Assembly: GCA_017429695.1 (NCBI GenBank)
Contig: JAFROK010000005.1
Coordinates: 1-64,000, forward strand
Direction of reading: 5' to 3'
Origin: Clostridia bacterium
GTDB lineage: Bacteria > Bacillota > Clostridia > Christensenellales > Aristaeellaceae
DNA: 64,000 nt
Shown here piece by piece: positions 16,626-25,875 of the stretch. The translations under genes were made by a program, and so were the position numbers. Position 1 is the first letter of the stretch. Each line of letters starts with the position of its first letter. Under the pieces are notes generated by a model. It searched no databases and was not told the DNA's origin. It saw only the letters and a list, made by a program, of their open reading frames with translations.

Positions 16626-17909
16626 TTATTCCTTACAGCCGGATTCTTCAGAGGAATCCGATGATTTTATTGTAAGAGTTTGAGGGAAATTGTCAAGGGA
16701 ATTATATTCCGGGGAGGGAAGAGTATCGGTTTCGATGTCGGAGAGCTTGCGGCGGATGGTCCGGGTGCGGGAAACAGCGGAGTCGATGGATTCGCCGGCC
16801 TGCTCCAGGCGGCGACGGGTGGTTTCCAGCATTTCCGCGAAGCGGGCGAAATCCGTTTTGATTTCGCCCAGCAGGCGCCAGACCTCACCGCTGCGCTTTT
16901 CAATGGCCAGGGTGCGGAATCCCATCTGGAGGGCATTCAGCATGGCGGCAAATGTGCCGGGACCGGCAATGACGACCCGGTATTCCCGCTGGATGGATTC
17001 AACCAGCTCCGGGGACTGCAGTGCTTCGGCATAAAGGCCTTCCACCGGCAGGAACATGATAGCGAAATCCGCGGTGGACGGCGGAGCAATATATTTGGTC
17101 GCGATCTTCTTCGCTTCCTCTTTCAGCCGCTTTTCCAGCGCTTTGCGGGCAGCCTCGACGCCGGCAGCATCGCCGGCCTGGCTGGCATCTGCCAGGCGGA
17201 CATAGTCCTCCTGGGGGAATTTGCTGTCGATGGGGAGGTAGACGGTGCCGCCGGACTGATCCGGCAGGAGCACTGCAAACTCAACGCGTTCCGCGGAACC
17301 GGGGACAACGGCAACGTTTTCCTCATACTGGCCGGGGGACAGCATCTGGCGGATCAGGTTGCCGAGCTGCATCTCTCCCCAGATGCCCCGGGCTTTGACG
17401 TTGGTGAGCACCTTCTTCAGGTCGCCCACGCCTGCGGCCAGGGTGTGCATTTCGCCCAGGCCCTTATAAACCGACTCCAGGCGGCTGCTGACCTGGGCAA
17501 AGCTGGCGTCCAGCTTCTGGTCCAGGCTTTCCGACAGGCGCTGGTCCACGGTCCGCCGCATTTCGGACAGCTGGCGCTCGTTTTCCAGGCGGAGGGCGTT
17601 GATTTTCTCCTCCTGGTTCCGGGTGGACAGGAGCACCTGGCGCTGCATGCTTTCCAGCAGGGCGGTCTGGTTCTGGCCCATTTGGGACAGGGTAGTCATC
17701 AGGTGTTCGTTGGTATTCTGGAAGGATTCCACCATGCCGTCATGTTCGGCATCCAGGCTGTCCAGCAGCTGGTTGCCCAGGACGGTCAGGTTATGTTCCT
17801 GTTGCAGGCGGTCCTTTTCCTGATGATGGGTGAGGGATGTCTGGCGGATCAGCAGGATGACCAGCAGAACGATGCAACCGATAAGCAGTGAGATGACAAT
17901 ATCCAGAAT
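16626..17909 (-). CDS. rmuC: DNA recombination protein RmuC, probable non-ATG start
   Basis: RmuC limits inversions and other recombination events and has a nuclease-like core. The core holds KARGIWGEMQLGNLIRQML and LPIDSKFPQEDYVRLADA, and the region before it is a long coiled coil. ATG 17735 would give 369 residues, but the frame is open further upstream and codes a membrane segment (ILDIVISLLIGCIVLLVILLI) followed by coiled coil, as RmuC proteins usually have. No ATG, GTG or TTG exists between that segment and an upstream TAA. AGGAGG (17920-17915) lies 5 bases before an ATT (17909) and 8 before a CTG (17906). I therefore place the start at ATT 17909 (427 residues). A weak promoter TTGTAA-N17-TGTAAT lies at 17961-17933. 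Confidence 0.85.
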   Translation of the reverse strand: MLDIVISLLIGCIVLLVILLIRQTSLTHHQEKDRLQQEHNLTVLGNQLLDSLDAEHDGMVESFQNTNEHLMTTLSQMGQNQTALLESMQRQVLLSTRNQEEKINALRLENERQLSEMRRTVDQRLSESLDQKLDASFAQVSSRLESVYKGLGEMHTLAAGVGDLKKVLTNVKARGIWGEMQLGNLIRQMLSPGQYEENVAVVPGSAERVEFAVLLPDQSGGTVYLPIDSKFPQEDYVRLADASQAGDAAGVEAARKALEKRLKEEAKKIATKYIAPPSTADFAIMFLPVEGLYAEALQSPELVESIQREYRVVIAGPGTFAAMLNALQMGFRTLAIEKRSGEVWRLLGEIKTDFARFAEMLETTRRRLEQAGESIDSAVSRTRTIRRKLSDIETDTLPSPEYNSLDNFPQTLTIKSSDSSEESGCKE

Positions 17910-18017
17910 GACCGCCTCCTGTGCGCTTTGGTATTACATATTTATGATTGAATTCTTACAATTTCCAAAACTTTTTCGTTTTGCGCTTGTTTTGGAGTTC
18001 TTCAGCAGGGTAAAGCA

Positions 18018-18046
18018 TTGACGAAACCGTTTGAATTCATTAAACT
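18018..18046 (+). promoter_or_regulatory. Promoter of the SH3-domain protein gene
   Basis: TTGACG (18018-18023), a 17-base spacer and TAAACT (18041-18046), 48 bases before the start codon. Confidence 0.6.
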
Positions 18047-18094
18047 CAAAGAACACTTTGTATCAACTGAATTCGGAAATGAGGTGCTTTACGC

Positions 18095-18613
18095 ATGAAA
18101 ATGAAGAGATTGATCGCCTGCTTCGCAGCGGTTGTGGTGCTCGCGCTGGCACTGCCGCTGTCCGCACTGGCGAATACGTATGCCACCGTCGTTGCGTCCG
18201 ACGTGCTGTACCTGCGGGATGAACCGTCGACGGACGGGGAGATCCTGGGCCGGTACCGCCACGGCACCAAAGTGGAGATCCTTAACAGCACCAAATACCG
18301 CAACTGGGCCAAGGTCCGCGCGGGCGGCAAAGTCGGATACATGTACAAGAGCTACCTGTCCGCTTTCTCCAGCGACGGCAAGAATTCGAACTCCAGCAAC
18401 GGTAACGAAGCATCCGGCACCACCATGTATGTCAGGTCCAGCAACGGCGGACCGGTGAACCTGCGGAGAAGGGCTTCCACCAAGACGAGCCTGATGGCCC
18501 GGATGCCGGTCGGCAGCAAGGTGACTGTGATTTCCAGCGGAAGCGTCTGGACCCGGGTCATGTATGATGGGAAAGACGGCTGGGTTATGACAAAGTTTTT
18601 AAAGTCCAAATAA
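18095..18613 (+). CDS. Secreted protein with two bacterial SH3 domains
   Basis: 172 residues. Signal peptide MKMKRLIACFAAVVVLALALPLSALA, cut after ALA. Two SH3b-type domains follow: residues about 28-88 (VLYLRDEPSTDGEILGRYRHG, then KVGYMYKSYL) and about 108-172 (VNLRRRASTKTSLMARMPVG, then DGWVMTKFLK), joined by a Ser/Asn-rich linker. Such domains bind peptidoglycan or metal-site peptides in cell-wall proteins; no enzyme domain is attached. TGAGGTG precedes the ATG. The gene ends inside a 16-bp perfect inverted repeat. Confidence 0.88.
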   Translation: MKMKRLIACFAAVVVLALALPLSALANTYATVVASDVLYLRDEPSTDGEILGRYRHGTKVEILNSTKYRNWAKVRAGGKVGYMYKSYLSAFSSDGKNSNSSNGNEASGTTMYVRSSNGGPVNLRRRASTKTSLMARMPVGSKVTVISSGSVWTRVMYDGKDGWVMTKFLKSK

Positions 18614-18631
18614 TTGACTTTAAAAACTTTG
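18591..18631 (+). repeat. 16-bp perfect inverted repeat over the stop codon
   Basis: CAAAGTTTTTAAAGTC (18591-18606) and its exact complement (18616-18631) enclose a 9-base loop that contains the TAA stop (18611-18613). It is AT-rich and has no T-run after it. Confidence 0.85.
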
Positions 18632-18644
18632 TGAAAAGAGGTTT

Positions 18645-18700
18645 CGCGACTGCGGTCGCGACAGGGGGCTTTGATTGAGGACCTTCGGTTACATCGAGGG
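18645..18700. repeat. Shortened copy of dispersed foldback repeat
   Basis: The hairpin CGCGACTGCGGTCGCG is identical to that at 16476, followed by CAGGGGGCTTT and then GAGGACCTTCGGTTAC in place of the usual ACCCCTTCGGTC ending. Confidence 0.65.
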
Positions 18701-18735
18701 TGCCTGCGGTTACAAAATAGTTACATGATGGTTAC

Positions 18736-18768
18736 ATGCCCGGCAGAGATTTTCTGCCGGGCATTTTC
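18736..18768 (+). terminator. Intrinsic terminator between SH3 gene and recR
   Basis: ATGCCCGGCAGA (18736-18747) pairs perfectly with TCTGCCGGGCAT (18753-18764), followed by TTTC. It faces the plus strand and ends 9 bases before the recR stop. Confidence 0.85.
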
Positions 18769-18776
18769 TGAAACCC

Positions 18777-19376
18777 TTATATTTCGCGGCGTCCCTCGAG
18801 CGCTTTGAGAAGAGTTACATCATCGATGTATTCCAGGTCTCCTCCGACGGGTATTCCGTGCGCAATTCTGGTGCAGCGGATGTTCATCGGTTTCAGCAGG
18901 CGGGCGATGTAGGAAGCGGTTGCTTCTCCCTCCACATCCGGGTTGGTGGCAAGGATCACTTCCGACACGGTCTCCGATCCGACGCGGGCCATCAGCTCCT
19001 TGATATGGATATCATCCGGGCCGATGCCTTCCATCGGGGAAAGGGTACCGTGGAGTACGTGATACAGGCCGCCGTAATCGTGGGTGCGTTCCAGGGCGGC
19101 TACGTCCCGGGGATCCCGGACAACGCAGATCTGCCCGTTATGGCGGGTCTGATCCGCGCAGACGGAACACACCTCGGCGGCTGCATAATTGCCGCAGACG
19201 CTGCAGAAACGGATGGCCTTGCGGCCTTCCCACAGGGCAACCGAAAGGCTGCGCACTTCCTCCAGGGGCATCGAGGCAACGAAATAGGCCAGCCGCTGGG
19301 CAGTCTTCGGGCCGATGCCGGGGAGTCGGTGCAGTTCAGCCGCCATGGTTTCGATGGGTTCAATCTGGGCGCTCAT
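18777..19376 (-). CDS. recR: Recombination mediator RecR
   Basis: 199 residues, the standard length. RecR, with RecO, loads RecA on single-stranded DNA during gap repair. Domains in order: helix-hairpin-helix ([15 protein letters not shown]), four-Cys zinc finger ([16 protein letters not shown]), Toprim domain ([16 protein letters not shown] to [15 protein letters not shown]) and the C-terminal Walker-B-like [29 protein letters not shown]. The YbaB gene lies one base upstream, the common bacterial arrangement, though dnaX is not adjacent here. Confidence 0.97.
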   Translation of the reverse strand: MSAQIEPIETMAAELHRLPGIGPKTAQRLAYFVASMPLEEVRSLSVALWEGRKAIRFCSVCGNYAAAEVCSVCADQTRHNGQICVVRDPRDVAALERTHDYGGLYHVLHGTLSPMEGIGPDDIHIKELMARVGSETVSEVILATNPDVEGEATASYIARLLKPMNIRCTRIAHGIPVGGDLEYIDDVTLLKALEGRREI

Positions 19377-19377
19377 C

Positions 19378-19719
19378 TCAGAACAGCCCGCCCATTCCCG
19401 GCGCCATCCGGCTCATGGTGGCTTCACGGGTTTCTTCGCCCTTGCGGAGGGCTTCGTTCACCGCGGCCTGGATCAGGTCCTGGAGCATTTCGATGTCGTC
19501 AGGATCCACGACCTGGGGGTCGATGGTGATGGAGGTGAGTTCGCGCTTGCCGCTCACTTTGACGGTGACCATGCCGCCGCCGGAGGAAGCTTCGTATTCA
19601 GCTGCGTCCAGCTGCTCCTGTGCCTCCTGCATCTGCTGCTGCATCTTCTGCGCCTGGCGCATCAGCTGCTGCATGTTGGCTCCGCCGCCGAAGCCGCCGA
19701 AATTTCCGGGTCTTGCCAT
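19378..19719 (-). CDS. YbaB/EbfC nucleoid-associated protein
   Basis: 113 residues. YbaB/EbfC-family proteins are small dimeric DNA-binding proteins of the nucleoid. The family's central helix ([34 protein letters not shown], split here as a Gln-rich run at residues 15-47) and the strand [20 protein letters not shown] are present. The N-terminus has a Gly-rich [11 protein letters not shown]. It is cotranscribed with recR (one base apart), a pairing kept across many bacteria. Confidence 0.95.
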   Translation of the reverse strand: MARPGNFGGFGGGANMQQLMRQAQKMQQQMQEAQEQLDAAEYEASSGGGMVTVKVSGKRELTSITIDPQVVDPDDIEMLQDLIQAAVNEALRKGEETREATMSRMAPGMGGLF

Positions 19720-19745
19720 TGTTGTGTCCTTCCTTTCGTTGATAT

Positions 19746-19863
19746 TGGTTAGTGGTCAGGAGATCCTTCGCTGCGCTTAGGATGACATCCGGGCGATTCG
19801 AGGAAAGCTGAGGGAGTGGATAGTGAACAGGAGATCCTTCGCTGGCGCTCAGGATGACATCCT
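19746..19863. repeat. Two copies of a dispersed 33-bp intergenic repeat
   Basis: AGGAGATCCTTCGCTGCGCT...AGGATGACATCC occurs at 19758-19790 and again, with one extra G, at 19829-19862. Each copy can fold through ATCCT and AGGAT. GGTTAGTGG of the heptamer family precedes the first copy. Further copies lie at 28576-28609 and 32711-32750. Confidence 0.8.
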
Positions 19864-19874
19864 GGCGGTACCTA

Positions 19875-22364
19875 TTACGAAGGCTGGTCTGTTGACGGAG
19901 CCTCCAGGGTATACAGGCCAGTGACGATGTCGTCGAGGATGGCCATGAGGTAGGGCATGCCTTTGCCCTGGCGGTTCTGCAGGAGGATTTCCGCTTTGGC
20001 CAGCTGGGACATGGGGCTGCGGGCCTGGGTGATCAGGAGGACGCAGTCCGCATCCTGGGAGATGACGCTGACGCCGGCGATCTGGCGACCATTGGAACCG
20101 TTCTTGTTGAAATAGAAGCAGCGGACGCCCTTACCGCCCCGGTTCTGGGATTCGAAGTCCAGCTGGGGAATGCGCTTGGCCCAGCCGCGCTCGGAGAAGA
20201 GAATCACCTCATCCTTCGCGGAGAGCTGCATGCACCAGGAGATTTCATCATCGGCATCCACGGCCATGGCACGGACGCCGGAGGCGATACGGCCCTGGAC
20301 GGGCACGGTTGCCAGCGGGAAACGGATGCTCATGCCGTTGCGGGTGATCAGGAGGATGTCGTCCTCGGTCTTTGCAGGAACGATATCCAGCAGGGTGTCG
20401 CCCTTCTTCAGGGACAGGGCGGGATATTTCCGGGAACGGACATCGTAGTCTGCGGCGGCGGTGCGCTTGATCATGCCGCGCTTTGTGATGAACAGGAAGT
20501 CCGGCATGGCTTTCAGCTTTGCGGCATCGGCGGCGACCATATACAGCGCCTGTTCGCCTTCCTCAATGCCCGCGAGGACGCCGGAGAGGAGCTGGCCCCG
20601 GTCCTTCGGCTTACATTCAGGCAGCTTGCCGACGGAGACGGGGTAGCAGTTGCCCAGGTCCGTGAAGATATACAGCGTTTCCGCAGTGGTGGTTTCCAGC
20701 TGCCAGCGGGCGCTTTCCGCCTGGCTTTCCGCCACGGAGGGCAGCGGGGTGCGCTTCAGCTGGGCCGGGAGGATCCGTTTCAGGTAGCCGCCGCGGGTAA
20801 AAACAACGGTGGCGTCTTCCGCAACGGGAGTGTTGTCCGGCAGTTCCACAGGGGCATCTTCCGGAAGCTCCAGGGTGGTGCGGCGCTCATCCGCGAACTG
20901 CTCCGCGATGGCTTCCATTTCCTTGCGGATGACTTCGTTCAGCTTTTTGCCGCTTTTGAGGATACCTTCCAGGCGGCTGATGAGCTTCAGTACGTCCGCA
21001 TATTCCTTGCGCAGGGTTTCGACTTCCAGGTTGGTCAGGCGTTGGAGCCGCATATCCAGGATCGCCTGGGCCTGGATCTCCGTGAGGGCAAAACGCTCCA
21101 TCAACGCGACGCGGGCTTCCTTCGGGCTCTTGCTGGCACGGATGAGGGCAATCACTTCGTCGATATTGTCCAGGGCGATCATCAGGCCTTCCAGGATATG
21201 GGCCCGGGCTTTGGCCTGCTTGAGCTCGTATTCCGTGCGCCGGGTGACGACGACTTTCTGGTAGTCCACATAGGCGCCGATCATCTGCTTCAGGTTCAGC
21301 AGGACCGGCTTGCCGCCGGCGATGGCGACCATGTTGACGCCGAAGGTGACCTGCAGGTCAGAATATTTATAGAGATACGCCAGCACCCGCTGGGGATCGA
21401 CATCCTTTTTCAGCTCGATCACGGCACGCATGCCGGTGCGGTCGCTCTCATCGCGGATGTCGTAAATTCCGCCGAGGGCGGCCTTTTTTTCTTCGCTGAG
21501 TTTGAGGATTTTCTCCAGCATGGCGGATTTGTTGATCTGGTACGGAATTTCCGTGATGACCAGGAGCTTGCGGCCGGACTGCCCGTCCTCCACGTGCACT
21601 TTGGCGCGGAGGGTCAGCTTGCTGCGGCCGGTTTCGTATCCGCGGCGGATTTCCTCATTGTTTACCAGGACGCCGCCTGTGGGGAAGTCCGGCCCGGGGA
21701 GGATCTGCATGAGGTCGTCCAGGGAGATGTCCGGGTTTTCCATCTGCGCGATCACGGCGCGGACAGCTTCGCCCAGGTTATGGGTCGGGATGTTTGTGGC
21801 GAGGCCGACGGCGATGCCGTTGGCGCCATTGACCAGCAGGTTCGGGAAACGGGCCGGGAGCATGTCCGGCTCCTTCAGGGTATCGTCAAAGTTCAGCCGG
21901 AAGGGGACTGTGTCCTTTTCGATATCCCGGAGCATTTCCATGGCCAGGGGCGTCATCCGCGCTTCGGTATACCGCATGGCAGCAGCACCGTCCCCGTCGA
22001 TGGAGCCGAAGTTGCCGTGGCCGTCCACCATCGGGCAGCGCATGGAGAAATCCTGCGCCATATGCACGAGGGCGCCGTAGACGGAGGAGTCGCCGTGGGG
22101 ATGGTATTTACCGAGGCAGTCGCCCACGATACGGGCGCACTTGCGGTGCGGCTTATCCGGCGTGGTGCCCAGTTCCATCATGGTATAGAGGATGCGGCGC
22201 TGAACGGGCTTGAGACCGTCCTCCACCCGGGGCAGGGCACGCTCGAGAATGACGTGTTCGGCATAGGGCATCATGCTGTTATGCATGACCTCTTCCATAT
22301 TGACATCGAGAATGCGGGAGGGATCATCCTTCACGATGGGCGCTTCGTCCTTTTTCTTTGCCAT
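19875..22364 (-). CDS. parC: Type IIA DNA topoisomerase subunit A (topoisomerase IV / gyrase A type)
   Basis: 829 residues. It is the DNA-cutting subunit of a topoisomerase IV or gyrase, acting with the ATPase subunit coded 3 bases upstream. The winged-helix region has [17 protein letters not shown] and the catalytic tyrosine is Tyr132 in AMRYTEARM. By alignment to E. coli GyrA, Ser83 is kept (Ser93), but the acidic residue 87 is Gly97. The C-terminal beta-propeller has QNRGGKG at 740-746 and a weaker QNRQGKG near 796, both far from where the GyrA box of true gyrases lies (start of the propeller). I therefore prefer ParC over GyrA; the B-then-A order away from an origin supports this. The choice is moderate; the enzyme class is certain. 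Confidence 0.8.
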   Translation of the reverse strand: MAKKKDEAPIVKDDPSRILDVNMEEVMHNSMMPYAEHVILERALPRVEDGLKPVQRRILYTMMELGTTPDKPHRKCARIVGDCLGKYHPHGDSSVYGALVHMAQDFSMRCPMVDGHGNFGSIDGDGAAAMRYTEARMTPLAMEMLRDIEKDTVPFRLNFDDTLKEPDMLPARFPNLLVNGANGIAVGLATNIPTHNLGEAVRAVIAQMENPDISLDDLMQILPGPDFPTGGVLVNNEEIRRGYETGRSKLTLRAKVHVEDGQSGRKLLVITEIPYQINKSAMLEKILKLSEEKKAALGGIYDIRDESDRTGMRAVIELKKDVDPQRVLAYLYKYSDLQVTFGVNMVAIAGGKPVLLNLKQMIGAYVDYQKVVVTRRTEYELKQAKARAHILEGLMIALDNIDEVIALIRASKSPKEARVALMERFALTEIQAQAILDMRLQRLTNLEVETLRKEYADVLKLISRLEGILKSGKKLNEVIRKEMEAIAEQFADERRTTLELPEDAPVELPDNTPVAEDATVVFTRGGYLKRILPAQLKRTPLPSVAESQAESARWQLETTTAETLYIFTDLGNCYPVSVGKLPECKPKDRGQLLSGVLAGIEEGEQALYMVAADAAKLKAMPDFLFITKRGMIKRTAAADYDVRSRKYPALSLKKGDTLLDIVPAKTEDDILLITRNGMSIRFPLATVPVQGRIASGVRAMAVDADDEISWCMQLSAKDEVILFSERGWAKRIPQLDFESQNRGGKGVRCFYFNKNGSNGRQIAGVSVISQDADCVLLITQARSPMSQLAKAEILLQNRQGKGMPYLMAILDDIVTGLYTLEAPSTDQPS

Positions 22365-22367
22365 GGA

Positions 22368-24359
22368 TTATTCCCCTCCTTCCCGGCGGCCGGCCTGCTG
22401 ATGCTCCGGCAGCTCAAAATCGTCCGGCCGGTTGAAGTCGGCATGTTCGCTGATGTAGTCCCGGCGGGGTTCTACCTTGTCGCCCATGAGCACGGTGGTG
22501 AGCCGGTCGACTTCCGCGGCGTCTTCAATGGTGACGCGCATGAGCTTGCGCTGGGAGGGATCCATGGTGGTTTCCCATAGCTGCTCGGGATTCATTTCGC
22601 CCAGGCCCTTATAACGCTGGAGCGTATAGCCTTTGCCGGCGGCGCGGGTGGCCTTGGCCAGTTCCCGGTCGTCGTAGGCGTAGATGACGTTGCTGCCCTT
22701 CTGGACTTTGTACAGCGGCGGCATGCCGATATAGACATGACCGTTTGTGATCAGGTCTTTCATATAGCGGAGGAAGAAGGTGAGCAGGATGGCACGGATG
22801 TGCGCGCCGTCCTGGTCCGCATCGGAGAGGATGATGACCTTGCCGTATTTCAGGTTGTCCAGGGAAAAGCTCTCGTCGATTCCGGCGCCCAGGGCGGTGA
22901 TCAGGGAACGGAACTCCTCGTTGGCCAGCACCTGGTCCAGGTGTTTCTTTTCGACATTCAGGGGCTTGCCCCGAAGGGGAAGGATGGCCTGGAAGCGCCG
23001 GTCGCGCCCCTGCTTGGCAGAGCCGCCGGCGGAATCGCCTTCGACGATGAAAAGCTCGTTATCTTCCCATTTCCGGCCGGTGCAGGAGGCAAGCTTGCCC
23101 ACGAGCGGGGCGGCCTCCAGCTGGCTGGCCTTGCGGATATTATCCCGCGTTTTGCGAGCGGCCTCCCGGGCCTGGGCGGCACGGATGGCCTTGGTGACGA
23201 TGGCGGTGGCGGCTTCCTGATTTTTGAGGTTATCCAGCCAGTCCAGCAGCTGCTGGGAAACGATGGCTTCCACTGCGGGACGGACTTCGCTGTTGCCCAG
23301 GCGGCCCTTGGTCTGACCTTCGAACTGGGGATTCTTGACCATGGTGGTCAGCACACAGGTGAGCCCCTCGCGGAAATCCTCGCCGGCAAGGTTGTTGTCC
23401 TTTTCCTTCAGGAGGCCGGCCTTGCGGGCATAATCGTTGAAACACTTGGTGAAGGCAGCCTTGAAGCCGGTTTCGTGGGAGCCGCCTTCCGGGGTGTTGA
23501 TGTTGTTGACGTAGGAGAAAAGGCTTTCGGAAAACCCGTCGGTATACTGGATGGCGGCACGGCAGATGACGGAATCCCGCCGGCCCTCGAGATAGATGAT
23601 GTCTTCCTGCAGGGCGTTCTTGCCGGCGTTCAGGTACCGGACGTAATCCGTGATACCGCCGTCGTAGCAGAACACCCGGGTGCGGCTTTCCGGATCGGGC
23701 AGGCGCTCATCGGTAAAGGTGATACGGACGCCCTTGTTCAGGTAGGCCAGCTCCTGCAGGCGGCGGGCGACGGTTTCGGTATGGAATTTTACATCTTCGA
23801 AGATTTCATCGTCCGGCAGGAAGCGGACAAGGGTGCCCTTTTTCCGGGTGTTGCCTATGATTTCAAGCGGGCCGGCGGGCTTGCCGGCTTCGACCTTATG
23901 GGTGGCGGGGTTCATTTCAGAGGTGAAGGCCATGCGGTAATGCGTCCAGTTGAGGAAAACATCGACCGTGAGCCATTTGCTCAGCGCGTTGACCACGCTG
24001 GCGCCGACGCCGTGCAGGCCGCCGGAGTAGTCGTAATTCTCGTTATTGAATTTGCCGCCGGCGTGCAGCACGGTGAAAATGACCTCGACACCGGGGATTC
24101 CCATGGTCGGATGGGTGTCGACGGGCATGCCGCGGCCGTTATCCCACACGGAGGCGGAGCCGTCTTTATGCAGCGTGACGGTGACCTCGTCGGCAAAGCC
24201 GTTGGAGGCCTCGTCAATCGCGTTATCCACGATTTCCCACAGCAGGTGATGCAGGCCGCGGGAAGAGGTTGTTCCGATATACATGCCGGGGCGCATGCGG
24301 ACAGCTTCGAGCCCTTCCAGCACCTGGATATTGCCGGCATTATAGGTTTGCGATGCCAT
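22368..24359 (-). CDS. parE: Type IIA DNA topoisomerase subunit B (topoisomerase IV / gyrase B type)
   Basis: 663 residues. The ATPase subunit partner of the gene downstream. The GHKL ATPase domain has IVDNAIDEA, WDNGRGMPVD and GGLHGVGASVVNALS; the transducer ends with a Lys loop, QFEGQTKGRLGNSEVR; the Toprim domain has LFIVEGDSAGGSAKQGRDRR and ILSDADQDGAHI; the C-terminus has QRYKGLGEMNPEQLWETT. The KQGRDRRFQAILPLRGK form and the AAQAREAARKTRDNIRK helix are closer to ParE than to GyrB of Bacillota, but this is a judgement by eye. It lies 3 bases before its partner. A candidate -10 (TATACT, 24407-24402) lies 43 bases upstream. Confidence 0.82.
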   Translation of the reverse strand: MASQTYNAGNIQVLEGLEAVRMRPGMYIGTTSSRGLHHLLWEIVDNAIDEASNGFADEVTVTLHKDGSASVWDNGRGMPVDTHPTMGIPGVEVIFTVLHAGGKFNNENYDYSGGLHGVGASVVNALSKWLTVDVFLNWTHYRMAFTSEMNPATHKVEAGKPAGPLEIIGNTRKKGTLVRFLPDDEIFEDVKFHTETVARRLQELAYLNKGVRITFTDERLPDPESRTRVFCYDGGITDYVRYLNAGKNALQEDIIYLEGRRDSVICRAAIQYTDGFSESLFSYVNNINTPEGGSHETGFKAAFTKCFNDYARKAGLLKEKDNNLAGEDFREGLTCVLTTMVKNPQFEGQTKGRLGNSEVRPAVEAIVSQQLLDWLDNLKNQEAATAIVTKAIRAAQAREAARKTRDNIRKASQLEAAPLVGKLASCTGRKWEDNELFIVEGDSAGGSAKQGRDRRFQAILPLRGKPLNVEKKHLDQVLANEEFRSLITALGAGIDESFSLDNLKYGKVIILSDADQDGAHIRAILLTFFLRYMKDLITNGHVYIGMPPLYKVQKGSNVIYAYDDRELAKATRAAGKGYTLQRYKGLGEMNPEQLWETTMDPSQRKLMRVTIEDAAEVDRLTTVLMGDKVEPRRDYISEHADFNRPDDFELPEHQQAGRREGGE

Positions 24360-24492
24360 GTGTTCACTCCCTGTACTTCAATGTCTATATACAGACGACA
24401 CAGTATACCATAAAATGGGGAGGAAAGGAAAGGGGAACACAATATTTTGATACGCCGGAACACCGGAAAACAGGCTTCCGGCCTGCTTCCAC

Positions 24493-24521
24493 TTGACATA
24501 CCAAAGGAAAACGGGGATAAT
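24493..24521 (+). promoter_or_regulatory. Promoter of the VanW-domain gene
   Basis: TTGACA (24493-24498), 17 bases and GATAAT (24516-24521), 28 bases before the start at 24550. It means that the in-frame ATG codons before 24550 lie in or next to the promoter. Confidence 0.8.
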
Positions 24522-24549
24522 GACGGTACCGATGAAGGGAGAGGTGCCC

Positions 24550-25737
24550 ATGAAACGCATTGTGTGCCTGCTGCTGAGCCTGGTTCTGCTCTGTTCCGCC
24601 GTCAGTTTTGCTTCGGCGGCCGGAAAGAAACAGGCGGCGGAGGATGAAGTAGAAGAACTGACCCAGGAAGAAGAAAACGAGCTGCTCGAAGAGGAAGACG
24701 ACAGCATTTTCAATGTTACGGGCAAAGTGTATCCGGAACCGACGCTGAAGGATTTTGACAAGAATTCTCCGGCGATTTATACTGCGAAGCTGCGGGGCAA
24801 ATACAGCATCTGGGCGGAAATGAACACCGACCAGGGCACGAAACGGATTGTGGCCAGCAACGGCAACACCCGGAACGTGGATATCCTGTATGTCGGGCTG
24901 CAATGGCTGATCGTCCGGAATCAGAAGGATAATAAAATCGGCTATATCAAGCGGGAATGGCTGACCAAGGTGGAGGACGTGATTCCGGTGGATCCGGTGA
25001 ATACCCCGCCGATGAACTGCCAGAAGCATGCCTATACCGCCGTGACGGCGACGGCGTGCCATGTGCGGAAGACCATGGATCCTTCCCGGGGAGAGGGAGA
25101 CGACGGCAACAACTGGGTGATCCTGAAACCCGGCACGAAGATTACCATCTGGCAGTTTTATGAAGGCTGGGCGATGGTCAACTATATGCGGGCTTACGGC
25201 TATATCGATCCGAATGAATTGACAGACCTGATGCCCGTTTCCCCGACGGATGAGGAGCTGTATCCGGACTGCCCGATCGCGGCGTATACCAGCTACTATT
25301 CCATGAAGGATACGGAAATGAACCACAACCGGATTCACAATATCCGGGTGGGCAGCAATTATATCTCCATTACCGTGCAGCCAGGCGAGGAATTCAACGC
25401 AAACAAGATCATGGGCAACTACAACGCCAGCAGGGGCTACCTGCCCGCCGGCGTGCTGATTGACGGAACAACGGTGGCCGGATACGGCGGAGGCACCTGC
25501 CAGGTGGGCAGCACGCTGTACAATGTGATCCGGCAACTGCCGAAGGTGGAGATTTTGCAGCGCCGGCCGCATGGCGGGAACGGGGCTTCGTATTTGCCGA
25601 TTCATTGTGACGCGGCGGTGGGGAATCCGGAGCTGAATTTGCGGTGGGTGAACAGGTATGATTTCCCGCTAAGGATTGAAGCATTGACGAATGATGATGG
25701 GGCTTTGTCGATCAGGATCTACAAAGTTCATGAATAA
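24550..25737 (+). CDS. Secreted VanW-domain protein with SH3-like region
   Basis: 395 residues. Signal peptide MKRIVCLLLSLVLLCSAVSFASA, then an acidic, Glu-rich stretch (residues 30-58). Two SH3-like segments follow (about 85-150 and 165-220; LKPGTKITIWQFYEGWAMVNY). The C-terminal VanW domain (about 250-390) has VQPGEEFNANKIMGNYN, GGGTCQVGSTLYNVI and NLRWVNRYDFPLRI. VanW is part of some vancomycin-resistance clusters, but its function is unknown and the domain is common in Clostridia cell-envelope proteins, so no resistance role is implied. The start at 24550 has GGGAGAGG before it. The gene is divergent from parE and ends at a terminator. Confidence 0.9.
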   Translation: MKRIVCLLLSLVLLCSAVSFASAAGKKQAAEDEVEELTQEEENELLEEEDDSIFNVTGKVYPEPTLKDFDKNSPAIYTAKLRGKYSIWAEMNTDQGTKRIVASNGNTRNVDILYVGLQWLIVRNQKDNKIGYIKREWLTKVEDVIPVDPVNTPPMNCQKHAYTAVTATACHVRKTMDPSRGEGDDGNNWVILKPGTKITIWQFYEGWAMVNYMRAYGYIDPNELTDLMPVSPTDEELYPDCPIAAYTSYYSMKDTEMNHNRIHNIRVGSNYISITVQPGEEFNANKIMGNYNASRGYLPAGVLIDGTTVAGYGGGTCQVGSTLYNVIRQLPKVEILQRRPHGGNGASYLPIHCDAAVGNPELNLRWVNRYDFPLRIEALTNDDGALSIRIYKVHE

Positions 25738-25751
25738 GTTATGGAAATGAA

Positions 25752-25785
25752 GAAGGCCTTGCCGGTGTGGCAGGGCTTTCTTATT
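25752..25785 (+). terminator. Intrinsic terminator after the VanW gene
   Basis: A 12-bp stem with two G-T pairs (25752-25763 with 25769-25780) around GGTGT, followed by TTATT. Confidence 0.75.
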
Positions 25786-25875
25786 GTGGCAATATGAATT
25801 CTTTTTTCCTCTTCCCCTGCACCCCTTCCCCGCATTATGGTGAACGTGTATTCCAGATTGAGTGATGCGGGGACG

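Noticed and set aside
24550-25737. Vancomycin resistance determinant
   Set aside because: The VanW domain alone is widespread in Clostridia; no vanHAX-type genes are nearby, and the M15 peptidase lies far away.
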